In this document: positions 35,450 to 48,100 of the stretch, piece after piece
How the letters are laid out: every line of letters starts with the position of its first letter
Numbering within the stretch: the first letter of the stretch is position 1
The notes under the pieces: generated by a model
Told to the model about the DNA's origin: nothing
The model's database searches: none
Seen by the model: the letters and a program-made list of their open reading frames with translations, nothing else
Source: Gibbula magus
Lineage: Eukaryota > Mollusca > Gastropoda > Trochida > Trochidae
Direction of reading: 5' to 3'
Length of the DNA: 64,000 nt
Assembly: GCA_936450465.1 (NCBI GenBank)
Contig: OW388305.1
Coordinates: 43,031,506 to 43,095,505, forward strand
Program-made: the position numbers and the translations under genes

Positions 35450-35565
35450 CGTGTGCTTGTGTCTCGTGTCTTCCCGCTCTTCAAGTCTCTTGTTAGGAGT
35501 CTTCAACATCATGCGCCGGGCCATAGTTGATTATGTGGTCGACTGCCTGTACGTCAAGTCCCATA
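35450..35565 (-). pseudogene. RecQ-like helicase exon remnant
   Basis: After a possible acceptor (ATCTTTCAG) the minus strand reads MGLDVQAVDHIINYGPAHDV, then EDS, stop, QET, stop, RAGRHE. This resembles the FGMG(I/L)DV ... (H/N)YG.. ... QE.GRAGR motifs V-VI of RecQ-family helicases. Two in-frame stops make it non-functional. It may come from a host RecQ duplicate or a helicase-bearing transposon. Confidence 0.55.
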
Positions 35566-35950
35566 CTGAAAGATGAAGATACAAGTAAGACCCGTTTGAG
35601 ATCACAATGATTCATGAAATTTGAAATGTTTTGACTTCATACACATGTGGAATTAAGGCACGTATTTAAGCCACATGAAACATTACGAAACACAATGAAT
35701 GCCCCTTTAAGCCTCAAGTATCTTTTCATTTGACAAATATATAACAAAAGAAATAAGAACATCGCTTGCACATTTTCTATTTAAGCTGAGACACTTCCTC
35801 AGGTTACAAATAGAAAAACCTATTAGGGGGGTGTCAACCATTTAAGTTTTTACCTTGAGTATATATCGTAATAATTAGATTCATCAAGCAACATCATTAA
35901 ACATGTGTATAATCCGAAACTACTCGTCCTATTACATGCACCGTAATTAA

Positions 35951-36439
35951 AGGTACATCCATTGTGTTGTTGGGGGTCAAATATGCCAAACGTTATGAAT
36001 GGTCTTATTTTATCGAGAAGTACCAACTGTTACCGAAAACTACCATTTTGATGTTACTCGACTTAGTATATTAACGATATGAAGGTAAAAGTGTCGATTT
36101 CTGATCGAAAACTGGACAATGCACCGCGTGTGGCGCGCGCCACTGAGTCAAACGTAATTTTGGAATCTTATTTTAACCAGACAAAATAACAAATTTGGGT
36201 TGATAATGTTTAGTAGGTCATATAACTACTGTGCATGTAATAGGACGTGCACTTTCGGTTTCTGCACATGCATAATGATGTTACTCGATATTAATTGGAA
36301 ACCAGTAATTATGATATATTTGGCGATTGGGGATGAATATGCAAGCTGGGTGAGATTATGTGTATTGTAAACAGCACATATGGTGTGTTGGAACGTATTA
36401 AAACCAAATAAAATTTTATGAAACACAATGGATGCACCT
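35951..36439. mobile_element. TTAA MITE (family 2, full copy)
   Basis: AGGTACATCCATTGTGTT at the left and AAACACAATGGATGCACCT at the right, with TTAA duplicated at 35947-35950 and 36440-36443. The 489-bp interior is non-coding. Confidence 0.8.
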
Positions 36440-36483
36440 TTAAATGTCATACCTAACCTTATCAACCCAAATGTGTCTGTGTC

Positions 36484-36947
36484 CGTTGCAAGTACATATG
36501 CCAAACGTTATAAATGATGTTGATCTTTCGAGAAGTAATGACTGTTACCAAATTTTTTTTATTTTGATTTATAGTAACTTTAGTATTTTGACCGATATAA
36601 AGGTAAAATTGTCGATTTTTGTTTCGAAAACAGGACAATGCACCGCTTGTGGCGCGCGTCAATTGGTCAAACGTAATTTTGGAAACTTATTTTCACCATT
36701 CAAACAGATAACCTATAACTACTGTGCATGTTCCTGGGACGTGTAGTTTCGGTTTCTGTACACCAATAATGATGTTGCTCAATTTTAATTAAAAACTAGA
36801 AATTATGATATATCTCATGGCCTTCGTCAACTCGGGCATTTTTAACTTGATTTTCAGAAGAGATGAGGATGTTTTACAATTAGTGACATCATTTTCAAAA
36901 ACATTCAATCGACTTATTTGAGCCAAAAAAAACATGCTACCGTCCCT
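36484..36947. mobile_element. Chimera of two TTAA MITE families
   Basis: Sequence at 36495-36800 repeats the interior of the adjacent family-2 copy (ATGCCAAACGTTATAAATG ... TGATATATCTC). It is then joined to the right end of a family-1 MITE (TTTTTAACTTGATTTTCAGA ... ACATGCTACCGTCCCT then TTAA). Confidence 0.65.
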
Positions 36948-36990
36948 TTAAAGTAAAATGCGGCTTAAATATTTGAGGTTTAGTATAACA

Positions 36991-37073
36991 CAATCTAAAT
37001 AAATTTAGACCAACATATAGTTTTATAATTGGTTAATTAATGTAGAACAGTCGATCTAAATTTATTTAGATTG
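36991..37073. repeat. 19-bp inverted repeat pair
   Basis: CAATCTAAATAAATTTAGA at 36991-37009 is exactly inverted at 37055-37073. A small foldback. Confidence 0.8.
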
Positions 37074-37192
37074 AGTTTAACATCACATGTTGAGGGCTAT
37101 CACGAGGTCAAAGGGGTTATAGTTGAGGGTACACACGACATGCTAGTTGCCATTCCTCCGTTTCACCCCTCCCTCCTGTAGTGATGATAGCT

Positions 37193-37398
37193 GGGCCATG
37201 TTCAAGAGAGGTTAAAAAGTAATCGCTCACTGAGCGATTACTTTCAAACCCATTTTGAACGCGATTGCTCAATGTAGCGCTACGTAGCAAAGCGAGCAAA
37301 CCTCGAGAAATCGCACCGTGTCGTTCAGGAGATTGTGAGCCCTACATTGAGCGCCCAATGAGCGATTATAAGCGCTCACTGTTATGGAACTGAGCCCT
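37193..37398. mobile_element. GGGCCATGTTCAAG MITE, copy 1
   Basis: It begins GGGCCATGTTCAAGAG, ends GGAACTGAGCCCT, and contains AGTAATCGCTCA...TGAGCGATTAC and AGCGCTACGTAGC palindromes. Closely matches 54868-55082. Confidence 0.75.
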
Positions 37399-37399
37399 G

Positions 37400-38630
37400 A
37401 TAACCAACAGCCCGACTGAGAGCAGTACACGTCCATACACGTGTACAGAGGTCGACACTCCGTATGTTATTGTAGTAGGCCTACATGTAACATAGGTAAA
37501 ATGTTACCAAGGGTGTAAGTTTATCGTGAAGTAATGGCTATAGTCGAAAATTACCCCTTTTGTGCCAATCTGTTCGCTATAGTTATTAATTATTCTAAGA
37601 TGCCTAGCAGTTAGAACAATCTAAAAACAGTACTTTATCAGACAATAAAGGTATAGTTTTTTTGATGACGTAACAATCGCATGACGTTCCCGCTGTTCCA
37701 CGCCGCTCCCTCGTGATCAAATGTGCCCATGGTAATGTAACGTCGACTCGCCTCAGCCGTCTGAACTCTTACATCGCATCAAATAAAGCGTGTACTACTT
37801 TCCATGGTTTGCAACTTCTGCAGTCGGTTAAGATTAGCGGTGGGACAATAAACATCAACTTTTATGATAGCAAGAAGCATTTGAATTAGACAAATTACGT
37901 TCCGCCAACACACTTAGACTAGATCAAGCTCTACCAATAATTCTTTTTGGAATGTTAGTTACGTGATCTTAGTCTATTTTAGATATTGGTTGGTACTGTT
38001 CAATTGAACATATAACTGGTATACATGTAAATTGGGCGCATGAATTCGGCTTCTCATCGTGTATTAAGCCGCTGCTCGTGTTTCATTGAAAGCAAGTTAT
38101 TGTCAAATATTTGGCGTTAGGGGATACATTTGTAAGTCACGTGAGATGGTTTGGACGTAAATCAGGACATTTGATATTTTTGTATGTATCAAATTTAAAT
38201 AAAGTTTCATGAAAAATACGTACTGTCTCTTTAAACGGAGCTCCAATTTCATCACTTGCTTGATAACGGTGTTAGTATCTGCATCGAAATGTCGCATTCG
38301 TAGCAACACAGAAGTTGGCTCTCCATAGAACGTGTTCTCATTTTAAAAGTTAATAGTGTGACATTCTTCCTCATTCACAATCTCCTGTATACATCCGGTG
38401 CAGTTACACTTTCGCACCGATTAACCCGTCCGCCCCGTTACCAGACGAGCACGTGGTGCACGCTTTTTTCGCGTCTGAGAGCTCGATCGTTGTTGAGCAA
38501 CCGACAGGCTACTTTAGAAACCTATGGGGGATATTGTCCTTTGTTTCGAGGTTATCTTGTTTTCTCGTAATAACCCGTCATTATTATCTCAGTTGTTTTT
38601 TCTTACGATAATAAACCCGTATGAGGTTGG
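37400..38630. other. No gene seen; decayed MITE sequence
   Basis: TTTCATGAAAAATACGTACTGTCTCT then TTAA near 38200-38235 looks like a decayed right end of a TTAA MITE. The open frame at 38358-38570 has no recognised domain. Confidence 0.4.
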
Positions 38631-38634
38631 GTTT

Positions 38635-39600
38635 TTAGCTCATCAGGCCTGAAAGGCCCGATGGGCTTATGGCATGGCATGGTGTCCCGCGTCCGTCCAA
38701 TCGTCCGTCAATCTGTCGATCCGTTCGTAAACTTTACGCTTTTTCGACTTCTTCACCAGAACCAATGACTCCACAGAGCTGAGATTTTATGTGCAGACTC
38801 CTTGGCCAATGGGGATTCTAAATTGTAGATTTGGTGACCCTGTGGTCTCAAATAAGGGCCTCACAGGCCATGACCTAAAATCCTATTTTCATCTTCTTCT
38901 CCGGAACGAAAAGACCTAAAATAAATGGGGTCACAGGGGTCACATCGTTAAAGACCTATTTTCATATTCTTCTCCAGTTCCAAAAGGTCTAGAGACATGA
39001 AAAGTTGTGTGAAGACTCCTTGGCCAATGGGGATTCTAAATTGTTGACCTCGTGACCCCTTCACCCCAAATGGGTATCACAGGGGTCACATCCTTAAAAA
39101 CCTATTTTCATCTTCTTCTCCAGTTCGAAAAGGTCTAGAGAGCTGAACAGTTGTGTGAAGACTTCTTGGCCAATGGGGATTCTAAATTGTAGATTGTGTG
39201 ACCCCATGACCTCAAATAGGGTCACAGGGGTCACAGGGGTCACATCGTTAAAAACCTATTTTCATCTTCTTCTCCAGTTCCGAGAGGTCTAGAGAGCTGA
39301 AAAGTTGTGCGCAGACTCCTTAGCCAATGGGGATTCTAAATTGTAGATTTCGTGACCCCGTGACCCCAAATGGCTTCACGGGCTTCACGTCCTTAAAAAA
39401 CCTATTTTCATCTACTCCAGAACAAATGTACCTAGAAGGCTGTAATATTGTGTGCAGACTCTTTAGCCAATGGGGATTCTAAATTTTAGATTGGAGACCC
39501 TGTTGTGCCTCAAATAAGGGCCTCAAATCTAAAATTCTATTTCAGTCTTCATCATTAAACAATATAAATCCTGATGAGCTACAGAGCCCTTGGCTCTATT
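38635..39600 (+). mobile_element. AGCTCATCAGG repeat family, copy 1
   Basis: It starts AGCTCATCAGGCCTGAAAGG, passes through CGTCCGTCC-type sequence and about five tandem 130-150-bp units (CTTGGCCAATGGGGATTCTA ... GGGGTCACAT). It ends TGATGAGCTACAGAGCCCTT then GGCTCTATTTT. No protein is seen. Confidence 0.75.
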
Positions 39601-39604
39601 TTTT

Positions 39605-40550
39605 TTATTTTGAAAGTAATTTTTTACTTTTGAAAGTACGATCTTAAATGAGACTGAGAATTATTTGTCAAACCACCAAACCATTTTTTCACAACTCTAA
39701 TTAAGCAACACCCATATTTTTAAACAGCATAATCGTTCCGATTTGAAAGAAGACAATATGTCAAGAAAATGGTTAGTAATTTTTGGTAGAACAATCATTT
39801 AGCAGTGTGGAAACGAAAGGTCTTTCACATAACGGTTCGCTGTCTTTTGGTGTGTTACACTAATGTGGTATTTTGGTGTCAAAATACAAGTTCCATTATG
39901 AAGTCAATATTGTTGATGTAATGTGATCAATGTCATTATTTCTAGTGAAGTGATGACACTTTAGTAACTGACTTTTTAACAAAAGTCACTCGTTAAAGCA
40001 GTAAGGACCTCCAAACTCACAAAATCATGAAATTGTTTATTTCAATAAACTTGAAACAAATAGGGTCACTACTTGCGGTATTGATTTATCTAAAGCGAGA
40101 AGAAGTGTTCAATAAACCGATTTAACTCAAATAATCTCAAACCTATTCACAGATCATATGGTTGTTGGCATTTTCTCAATTATCGTTAAAAAATGGACTG
40201 GAAGTTTAACGTCTCAACGTCGTATTAAAAAAAATGTTGTTTACAATAAATCAATTCTAAAGTTTGAGGTGTAGTTAGGAAAATAGTTATTTTAGGTAAA
40301 AATTCAGTACCGTCACATTTTCATAAATCTTGCATATGGCGGATTTTTATTTCAGTGAATTAGTCGCTAAATAACCAATTATTGTAATGGGGGTGATAAA
40401 ATCGTTCAAATTATCTTAACAATCCCAGAGCACCACATTTCAGTTTACAAAGTAGGGTGTTGCCTAATTAATTTCCAAGTGTATAGTTACAGCACAGCGG
40501 GAATTGAAGCATTTTGTGTTCAATATTTTCACTTTATTGGAATATGTACT
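39605..40550. other. No recognisable feature
   Basis: AT-rich intergenic sequence downstream of the CDA gene; no repeat or frame stands out. Confidence 0.5.
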
Positions 40551-40556
40551 GATTAA

Positions 40557-40900
40557 AGGCGCAGTAGTACTTTTTGGCATATTATTTTTTCTCAAATTTG
40601 TAATTTTATTATTCGAATTTATACAATGTATTGGTACGTTAGGCTGAATAAATAAATACAAATTTTCTCGGGCACATTTGTTCTAAAGTGTCAAGATGGA
40701 TAGGCTTTCTTTTTTTTTTTTGTAGCAAATAACAATTACACTGAACATGATGCGACAAATTCTTAATTTTTGTTTGATGACAATAACAAGCTGTCACCCA
40801 CATACCAACTGCTTCGCCGATGCCCGAGAAACATTTCATTTTTTATGTAGTCTTAGAGTGTAAAAAATCTCATTACACGGCCTGATAAACCGTATCAATA
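40557..40900. mobile_element. Diverged TTAA MITE, left part
   Basis: TTAA then AGGCGCAGTAGTAC starts like family 1. Further on, TCATTACACGGCCTGATAAAC resembles a segment at 20.6 kb (CATTACACGACCTGATAAAC). No right end is found. Confidence 0.45.
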
Positions 40901-40982
40901 GAAAACCCGTATTGGTGTGAGAGGTAAATTTGTGTGAGAGGTAAATTTGTATGAGAGGTAGATTCAGTGTGACATGTAGATT

Positions 40983-41025
40983 TGTGAGGTGAGGTGGGGT
41001 GAGTTAGGGTTTAACACCGCCTTTG
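40983..41025 (-). repeat. Isolated SINE 3' tail
   Basis: GAGGTGGGGTGAGTTAGGGT then TTAACACCGC is the reversed common SINE tail, downstream of the CDA stop codon. Confidence 0.6.
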
Positions 41026-41458
41026 AAATTAACAAATACGTAGAACCCGACACGATTTATTTCCAAAATGTTCAATACTTGAACTCGTCTGTGGGTGAAA
41101 GTGAGATCTTCTCTATATCCTCAAAAAGTTGTGGATATACTCACCCAATGATGTCTTCCAGCAGATTCTGACATGTTGCCATCGAGACGGTAGCACTAGG
41201 CCATTATTAGTCTTGTGGTGAATCATATGTAATATTTTCCATATATGTACATGTACATTTAGAAAACGTTGTTCAGCTATTTTTTCGTCGAAGTGGGTCC
41301 TATCAAGCGATCTTTACGAAATTCAATTTAATAGAATAGGTACTAAAAAGTATGAACAAGTGTGCCAAATATCATTTCGAAACGAAACTATGCAGGTGGT
41401 TATAACAGATTCACTAAACAACAATAATCAATGGACAGGTTTAATCATTATTATTTCC

Positions 41459-41578
41459 TCATATTCTTTCTTCTTCAAGACTAGCTGGACTAAAGCACAT
41501 TGGCATCAAATCTCCAGTTTTCACTTTCTTCCATGTCCTATCAGGTTTCACGAGGTACAGATCCCAGTCGAGCCCAAA
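41459..41578 (-). CDS. CDA: CDA terminal coding exon 5
   Basis: The acceptor is TTTTTCAG. The exon encodes [18 protein letters not shown] and then a [15 protein letters not shown] segment equivalent to the ELLP..F.P..L end of animal CDAs, followed by TGA. A possible polyadenylation signal (AATAAA on the minus strand) lies at 41056-41061, about 400 bases downstream. Confidence 0.92.
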   Translation of the reverse strand, partial: FGLDWDLYLVKPDRTWKKVKTGDLMPMCFSPASLEEERI

Positions 41579-42039
41579 CTGAAAAATAAACAATAACAAA
41601 AACAATTACACGTTTTTGCAATTTATATGTTCAGATTTTCCATTTATATTAAAAGTTCAAGCAGTATTTCTTTACTTTAGAGGAAATATCAACTTATTAC
41701 ACGTCCCAATTATCGTTGTCACAGAAACGGTGTCGAACAAAAACTTTTTAGTGGCCATTTTAGTGTGAACACCTTATAAAAATTCGAGGATGCTTAACCG
41801 AATCATTACCATTCGTTTTAGAATATCTACTAATTGATTGAGAAGGATTGTTTTGCAATTGGTAACATGTCTTTTTCCATTTTGTGAGATATATTTATTG
41901 CCATGAGAAAATGTGTTACAGTCCCTTTAAACATCCACAAATAGTCTCATCTGTATTTATTTTTAGCTTACGTATATCTTGACGCTATCAAACCCTTTCC
42001 ACTTCTTATTCTACTTCAACTATTACATTTTAATAATAT

Positions 42040-42109
<70 letters not shown>

Positions 42110-45100
42110 GTGTAAATACATACAGATGGTGTCAAGGTTTAAGGAATGTACACCATGTGGGAAAGGAACCACATTTTCATATCCATTTGAAAGCCAGCCA
42201 CCCCCATAACCATTTTTTATCATATATTCTTAAAATAATATCAATCAGAGATTTCCCCTGAAATGGGGCCAATAGGGGAAGAAAATATTTGGTCAGCGAT
42301 TAAGTATTTTATTTTATTTTGCAGAATCACGCTTAAAGGGATGGTTATGTGGTCATATTGGATTTTTTGCATTGCGTGAAATGAAAAAAAGCTATATTGT
42401 ACCTAATTTTACAACATTTTAATCACTAAAGGCATACAATGAAAGAGTATTCATACAGTAACACATAACATGTCATAAAACTAATTAACAATTTGCTGTT
42501 GTGCTGTAGCGAAGTATTCCCCACTCGCAGCACCGATAAATGGCTTCAGTTCTCATTGTTTTGGTTTTTCAACAAATGTGCGCTTGTGTTTATCAATTAA
42601 TGTATAATCAATTACCTCCATTAATGAGTATCTTTCAATTTAACTGTGTTTTAATCATGTACTAGTAGTCTATTTGTGTAAACAGGGATATCCTCTCGAA
42701 TTTCGTTTCCACAAAAAATACCCCGATAGAACCCTCCCTTTAAGGTACTGATTCTCTTCCCACAGAGAATATTCCACTCTATTCTTCTATACTAACCTCT
42801 ACTGCACATCGAGCACTTCTAGGGTAGAACTCTTGATTGGTTTCATCAATACTTAATTGTCCAATCAGCGACATTGTTACAGACTGAACATTCCGTAACT
42901 GTCAAAATAACTAGCGTTGCTACAGCTGTGCGATGCGCACTTCTTTACAAGAAGAGATGCAGATGTAAAACGATGTTTGCTAGGAACGTTACCAGGGGGT
43001 TTTGCGAGAAACTGAAAATATGGCCCATATACGACAGAGGTAAGGATGGAAGAATTGAGCGGCGTAACCTTTGTGGAGAGAGAATCTAGTACACTTGTAT
43101 TTTCAAATATATTCACAATTACAATACATGTTCATTGATATCTTACCTCGATGAAAAACTGTCTGCAGGCACCGCATGGTCCCTTAAAGCTCTCTTTGAT
43201 GTCACTATTCAAGTGCAGAAATGAGAAGAAAGACAGTACAAGGACATATTCTCATTAGGTGAGGTACAAGGTGTATATATAAATTTAAAAATCAATTGTA
43301 TTCCTCACAAGGTGAGATAAACTTGTATTTGACAAGAATTGACATAAATGATTTATATTTATGGAAAACTTGAAATTACGTCAACTGGGTAATTTCCATG
43401 CCTCTACGAAAAGTTATCGCCACAGTAACAATGTGACGACATAGTATTCGTTACACCAGACCATTGACACATGACGTAAAAATGAACTTTGTTTTTGAAC
43501 TTTGAGTAGTAATAACATACCTCATAAAAATGCAGTCTGATTTTTTTGCGATTTGATTATTAATTTAATGTTCGATAGAGAATATATATGAGATGAAACA
43601 ACCTATCAAAAGACAAAAGACAATTGTGAAAACGACTCAAGCATAAAATTATATGACTCAAACGGCTGTACCAAGGTTTTTAATTCCGAATGCTCATTGT
43701 TAAGCAACTCTTGGATAAGACGCTCTGAGGTTCTCAGAAATTTCTTCGGAATTGTCCGAACTTACAAAGTATTTCAAAACGGTATGTCTCACCTTGTACA
43801 TTTTCGTAAATGCAGTCGCATATAACGTCAATTATTTGTTTTTATGTCAGGAAATATATAGTGTAATAATAAAAAAAATTACTGTCCACATTACAAAGCA
43901 AAATTGGAATGTCGTTCTGTGCCCTTAGCAATGCAGCGCCAGTTCTTGAAGCATTGTTCTATGCTTTTAATGCTGACTGCCAAGCATGGAAGCAGCAATC
44001 CAAATCTTTTAAAGTATATTGTCATGACGCGACCGGGAATCGAATCCGACCGTCCAGACGCTCTACCAACTGGACTACATATCTCCGGTGAACCTAGAGA
44101 AGTCATCCCACTAGGGAGCCCGTTCAGTCTGTTTAAAATAGACAGTTTTCCCAGGAATAAAAGTTGCAAAATAGTTCATTTATCGGGATACGATCTCATA
44201 TTGTTCGGAGTTGTCCTCGCAAAACGCGAGGAATCTATATGACCAGTTCGTATCCCGATGTGAACTTTTTTGCAAATTTAATTCCTCGGAACAGGGTCGA
44301 TTTTATACTGACTGGGAGCCCGATAAAGTCTATACATTTTCTAGATTAGTTAATCTTAAGGATAGACGACTCTATTCTAAGTAAATATTATTTTTTATAA
44401 GTCAAATCTCTGTATTATCTAATCTTTGCTCATGACGCCAATCTCATTGAAGGAGTACAAAGGTCAAGGTTATTTACCAAGATACAGCTGCAGCCTTGAA
44501 CTTCCGGTGGCCATTTGACACAGCCGTTGTCATAGCAACCCTTTCTGCGCACACGCTGAGTCCGTATGAAGCATTCTCAACGTTGCACCCTGGTTTAAAG
44601 ACATTTAACTGTTAAAGGGAGTGAGTGAATTATTGTTTAACGCCGCTTCGGCAGTATTGCAGCCATTAGCGGCGAAACTGTTAAAGGTACATCCATTGTG
44701 TTGTTGGGGGTCAAATATGACAAAGGTTATAAATGGTGTTACTTCATCGAGAAGTACCAACTGTTACCGAAAACAACCATTTTAATAATACTCGACTTAG
44801 TGTTTTGATGCTAGGAAGGTAAAAGTAGTGATTTCTGATCGAAAACCGGACAATGCACCGCGTGTGCACAAGATGGACAAGGAGGTTGAGATACAAGCTG
44901 ACTCCCTGGGTAAACTCGAGGCATTTAGTCGCAGAGACAATGTGGTTAGTTTTACCATAACTGAGACCCTGCATGAGACATATAATAACTGTAAAGAAAT
45001 TGTCACAAACGAAATGGTCATAAATGTCTTAAACCAGCTGCATTGCAATCGCACTTGGGAGAGCGCGGAGATTATACGGGCACATCGTATAGGTGACAGG

Positions 45101-48100
45101 CGTAAAAATAATCGACCACGCCCCCTCATTTTAAAATTCGCCAAATCGGAGAACAAAATCAGTGCGCTTAAAATCCGACCAGAACTCAAAAAGTCTGAAA
45201 CTGGAATAGCAAATGACCTCACGAAACAGCGTGACAAGATCAGTGAAGAGAGGGAGAAGATCTTATTGCATGAATGGACGCCTTGTTACCCGACCGAAAT
45301 ATCACTAATCTACAGAACAGAAAACGCGACTGCCAAATTAAGAAGACGCTGGTATAGATAGAACGTTCGCTAAAGCAGTGAGACGCCTTAACAACGTCAA
45401 CTTTGCTAACGACAATCCCACGGCGTCAACACCTGCTACAACATCCGCGTCAACAGAACAGGATCATATGGAGTCTACCAAGGAAACCGGCCGGGCCTGT
45501 AATCTATTCCTAAATGGGACAGATAACCACGACAAGTCACACGATGACACTAATGGAAGCGAATTTTCCATTAATGAATCTTTTCGTTCCTTTCATGGAA
45601 TATTGATGGCATACTATAGATACGCGATCAACTCAGGATACTGTTGTAAATAGATCTGGAAAGCTACTTTTGAATTTTTGCTATATCTTCAATTTGTTTC
45701 TGGTTAACGGTCGTATGAAAGGTGAACGAGGACGGTTCACAAACATTTCCGACCTAGGGTGTAGTCTTATTGACTTATTATTTCATCCCCGAACGTATGT
45801 AAGTATTTTAAGAGTTTTAAAGTGTATAATAGAATTGAAAGCAAACATGCCAATGGGATAACGAGCACACTGGCCTGGACGGTGCACAGATGGTTACATA
45901 ACAGATTAGATTATAAGCACAGTCACTTAACATGTAGCAGAGAGACTGTGCCTCATTTTTAACAATATAAAACACATTAAAGTTGCATCCCTGTCACGTC
46001 CTTACCTTTTGGAGTAATTTAATTAAATTTACAGATGTTGGTCTCCATTCATCAAGGATTATATTGTACAAAGTTTGGAGTTCTAGCATAACTGGTTCAT
46101 GAGGTGAAAAACACAACTTTTAATTGCACCCCTGCCGCGCCTTTTTCTTTCAGAGTTGGCTAACGAAATTTACAAATCTGAGTCTCCATCTATCAAAGAT
46201 CCTATTTCCAAAATTTTAACTTCATAGCATTGCTGGTTCATGAGGAGAAGTCGTTTTAAGATTTTAGGGTGGACCCCCTGCCACGTCCATATTTGAAGAA
46301 GGAGAAGTCGAAAATATCAAAAGTTTACGGACGACAGACGCCGGACGCCGGACGCCGGACCATGCCATAAGCCATCTGGCCTTTACAGGCCTCGTGAGCT
46401 AAAAATCTGATAATATGCCCTTATTGTAAGGGAGGCCTAGAAGACGAGTATCATTTTACTCTCATTTGTCCAAAATATGTTGATTTGCCCTGTAAGTACT
46501 TACCAAGCGGGTTAAAAAAACTAATATGTCCAACTTTAGGAAATTGTTGAATACAAATAACGCACATGGTTTTAAAATGCTCAGTCTCTATATATTACAC
46601 TCGTATGAGCGATTGAACTGCGAACACTCAAGGAGAGGGTATACTTAGTTGGATAAATTGTTCCCAATCCTTTTCATTACGAATAAAATATGTTTAAACC
46701 AACTGAACACTCGGTGTTTATGACCGTTGCTGGCAATCACATTCTCTTCTCAAAGGGGTTACTCCCTTCAGATTTCAGATTCTAACGTCTGTTGAATGTG
46801 GTAATCAGTGCACTTGAAACCTTCGATCCACATTTAAAACATAACTTTACTCATACTATATTTAAAGGTACCACTGCAAATAACTATGTTTGGAATATAA
46901 TAATATAAAGTCCATTACACGAGCAAATGTGTCAAACGACAGTTATAAAATAGGAACAAATGTTTAACCATCCGAGCAAGAAGAAACGTTATATCCATTT
47001 TGAACCAGTTTCGTAAGGATGTATGATACACTTTCGAATGTAATAATTTTTCTTCTTAATAGTTTCTTCATGGGATGTCTATCCGCAAAAAACATGCTTA
47101 TCAACAGTGATTAGTGACGGTACGTGAACGAAAGCAGGGCAATAGTTGCTGGGCAACTGTGATTTTACACATACATGCACCTACGAGGTGAGGTGAGATG
47201 AGGTGAGTTGGGGTTTAACGCCGCTTTCAAGAGTATTTCACTTATATCTCGGCTGCTAGTATTATTGCAGGGGAAAAGCCAGCAACGTCATGTGGCTATG
47301 CGTTTAAAACCTGCGAGCATCGGCTGGAACTCGCGAACCATGGGTGGTACTACGCTGAAATTCAGTGTAGCATTGCACCCAACCTTACTGTGTGTAGAAC
47401 AGTTCTCTACTGCAGACAAAGTTGCCGTGTTCGAACCAAGGATCTCTTGATCTCCGAAGCCGAACGCGCTAACCACTGCGCTTCCGTTTCATGTTTTGGT
47501 GCAATACCGAATTTCATTTCACAGGATTAGAAAAATATATTTTCTATATAGAGATTATTACCCGAGGAAGTGTGTCATATGACTTTTACGAAACGAGTGT
47601 GAATTTTTGTATTGCCCGAGCGAGAGCGAGGGTTATACATAAATTTGCACGAGTTTCGTAAAAGTCATATGGCACACTTTCGAGTGTAATAATTTCTTTA
47701 TTACCCATTTTATTCCATTTGATTCGCGTTAAAATAGTCAGGAAACGGCCCACTTCCCTTGCGACGGCAAGCTATAGTGACGTCACGAACAATCATTTTA
47801 TGACGTCACAGGCGACGTAATACGGGAAGCCGCGGTGAAACAATCGTTGCTAGGCAAACGTGATATGTGCACATGTGCTCATATCAAAAATATTAACTCG
47901 GTTATTTTCAACCATATGGGTAATAAGTCATTATATTATTATTTACATTAGACAAGGATTTTAGAGAATATCAGAAAAACATGATGTTACTCACCGGCAA
48001 ATATGTCGCCAGATTCTGTAAGTACAGCCGTCCCGACATGAAAGTTACTGTACGGACAGTATGCCAAACTCTTAACGGCGAAAGCTGCATTTACAAGTTC

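Noticed and set aside
41979..42223. Open frames of YIYIYI type
   Set aside because: They are translations of a (TA)n microsatellite.
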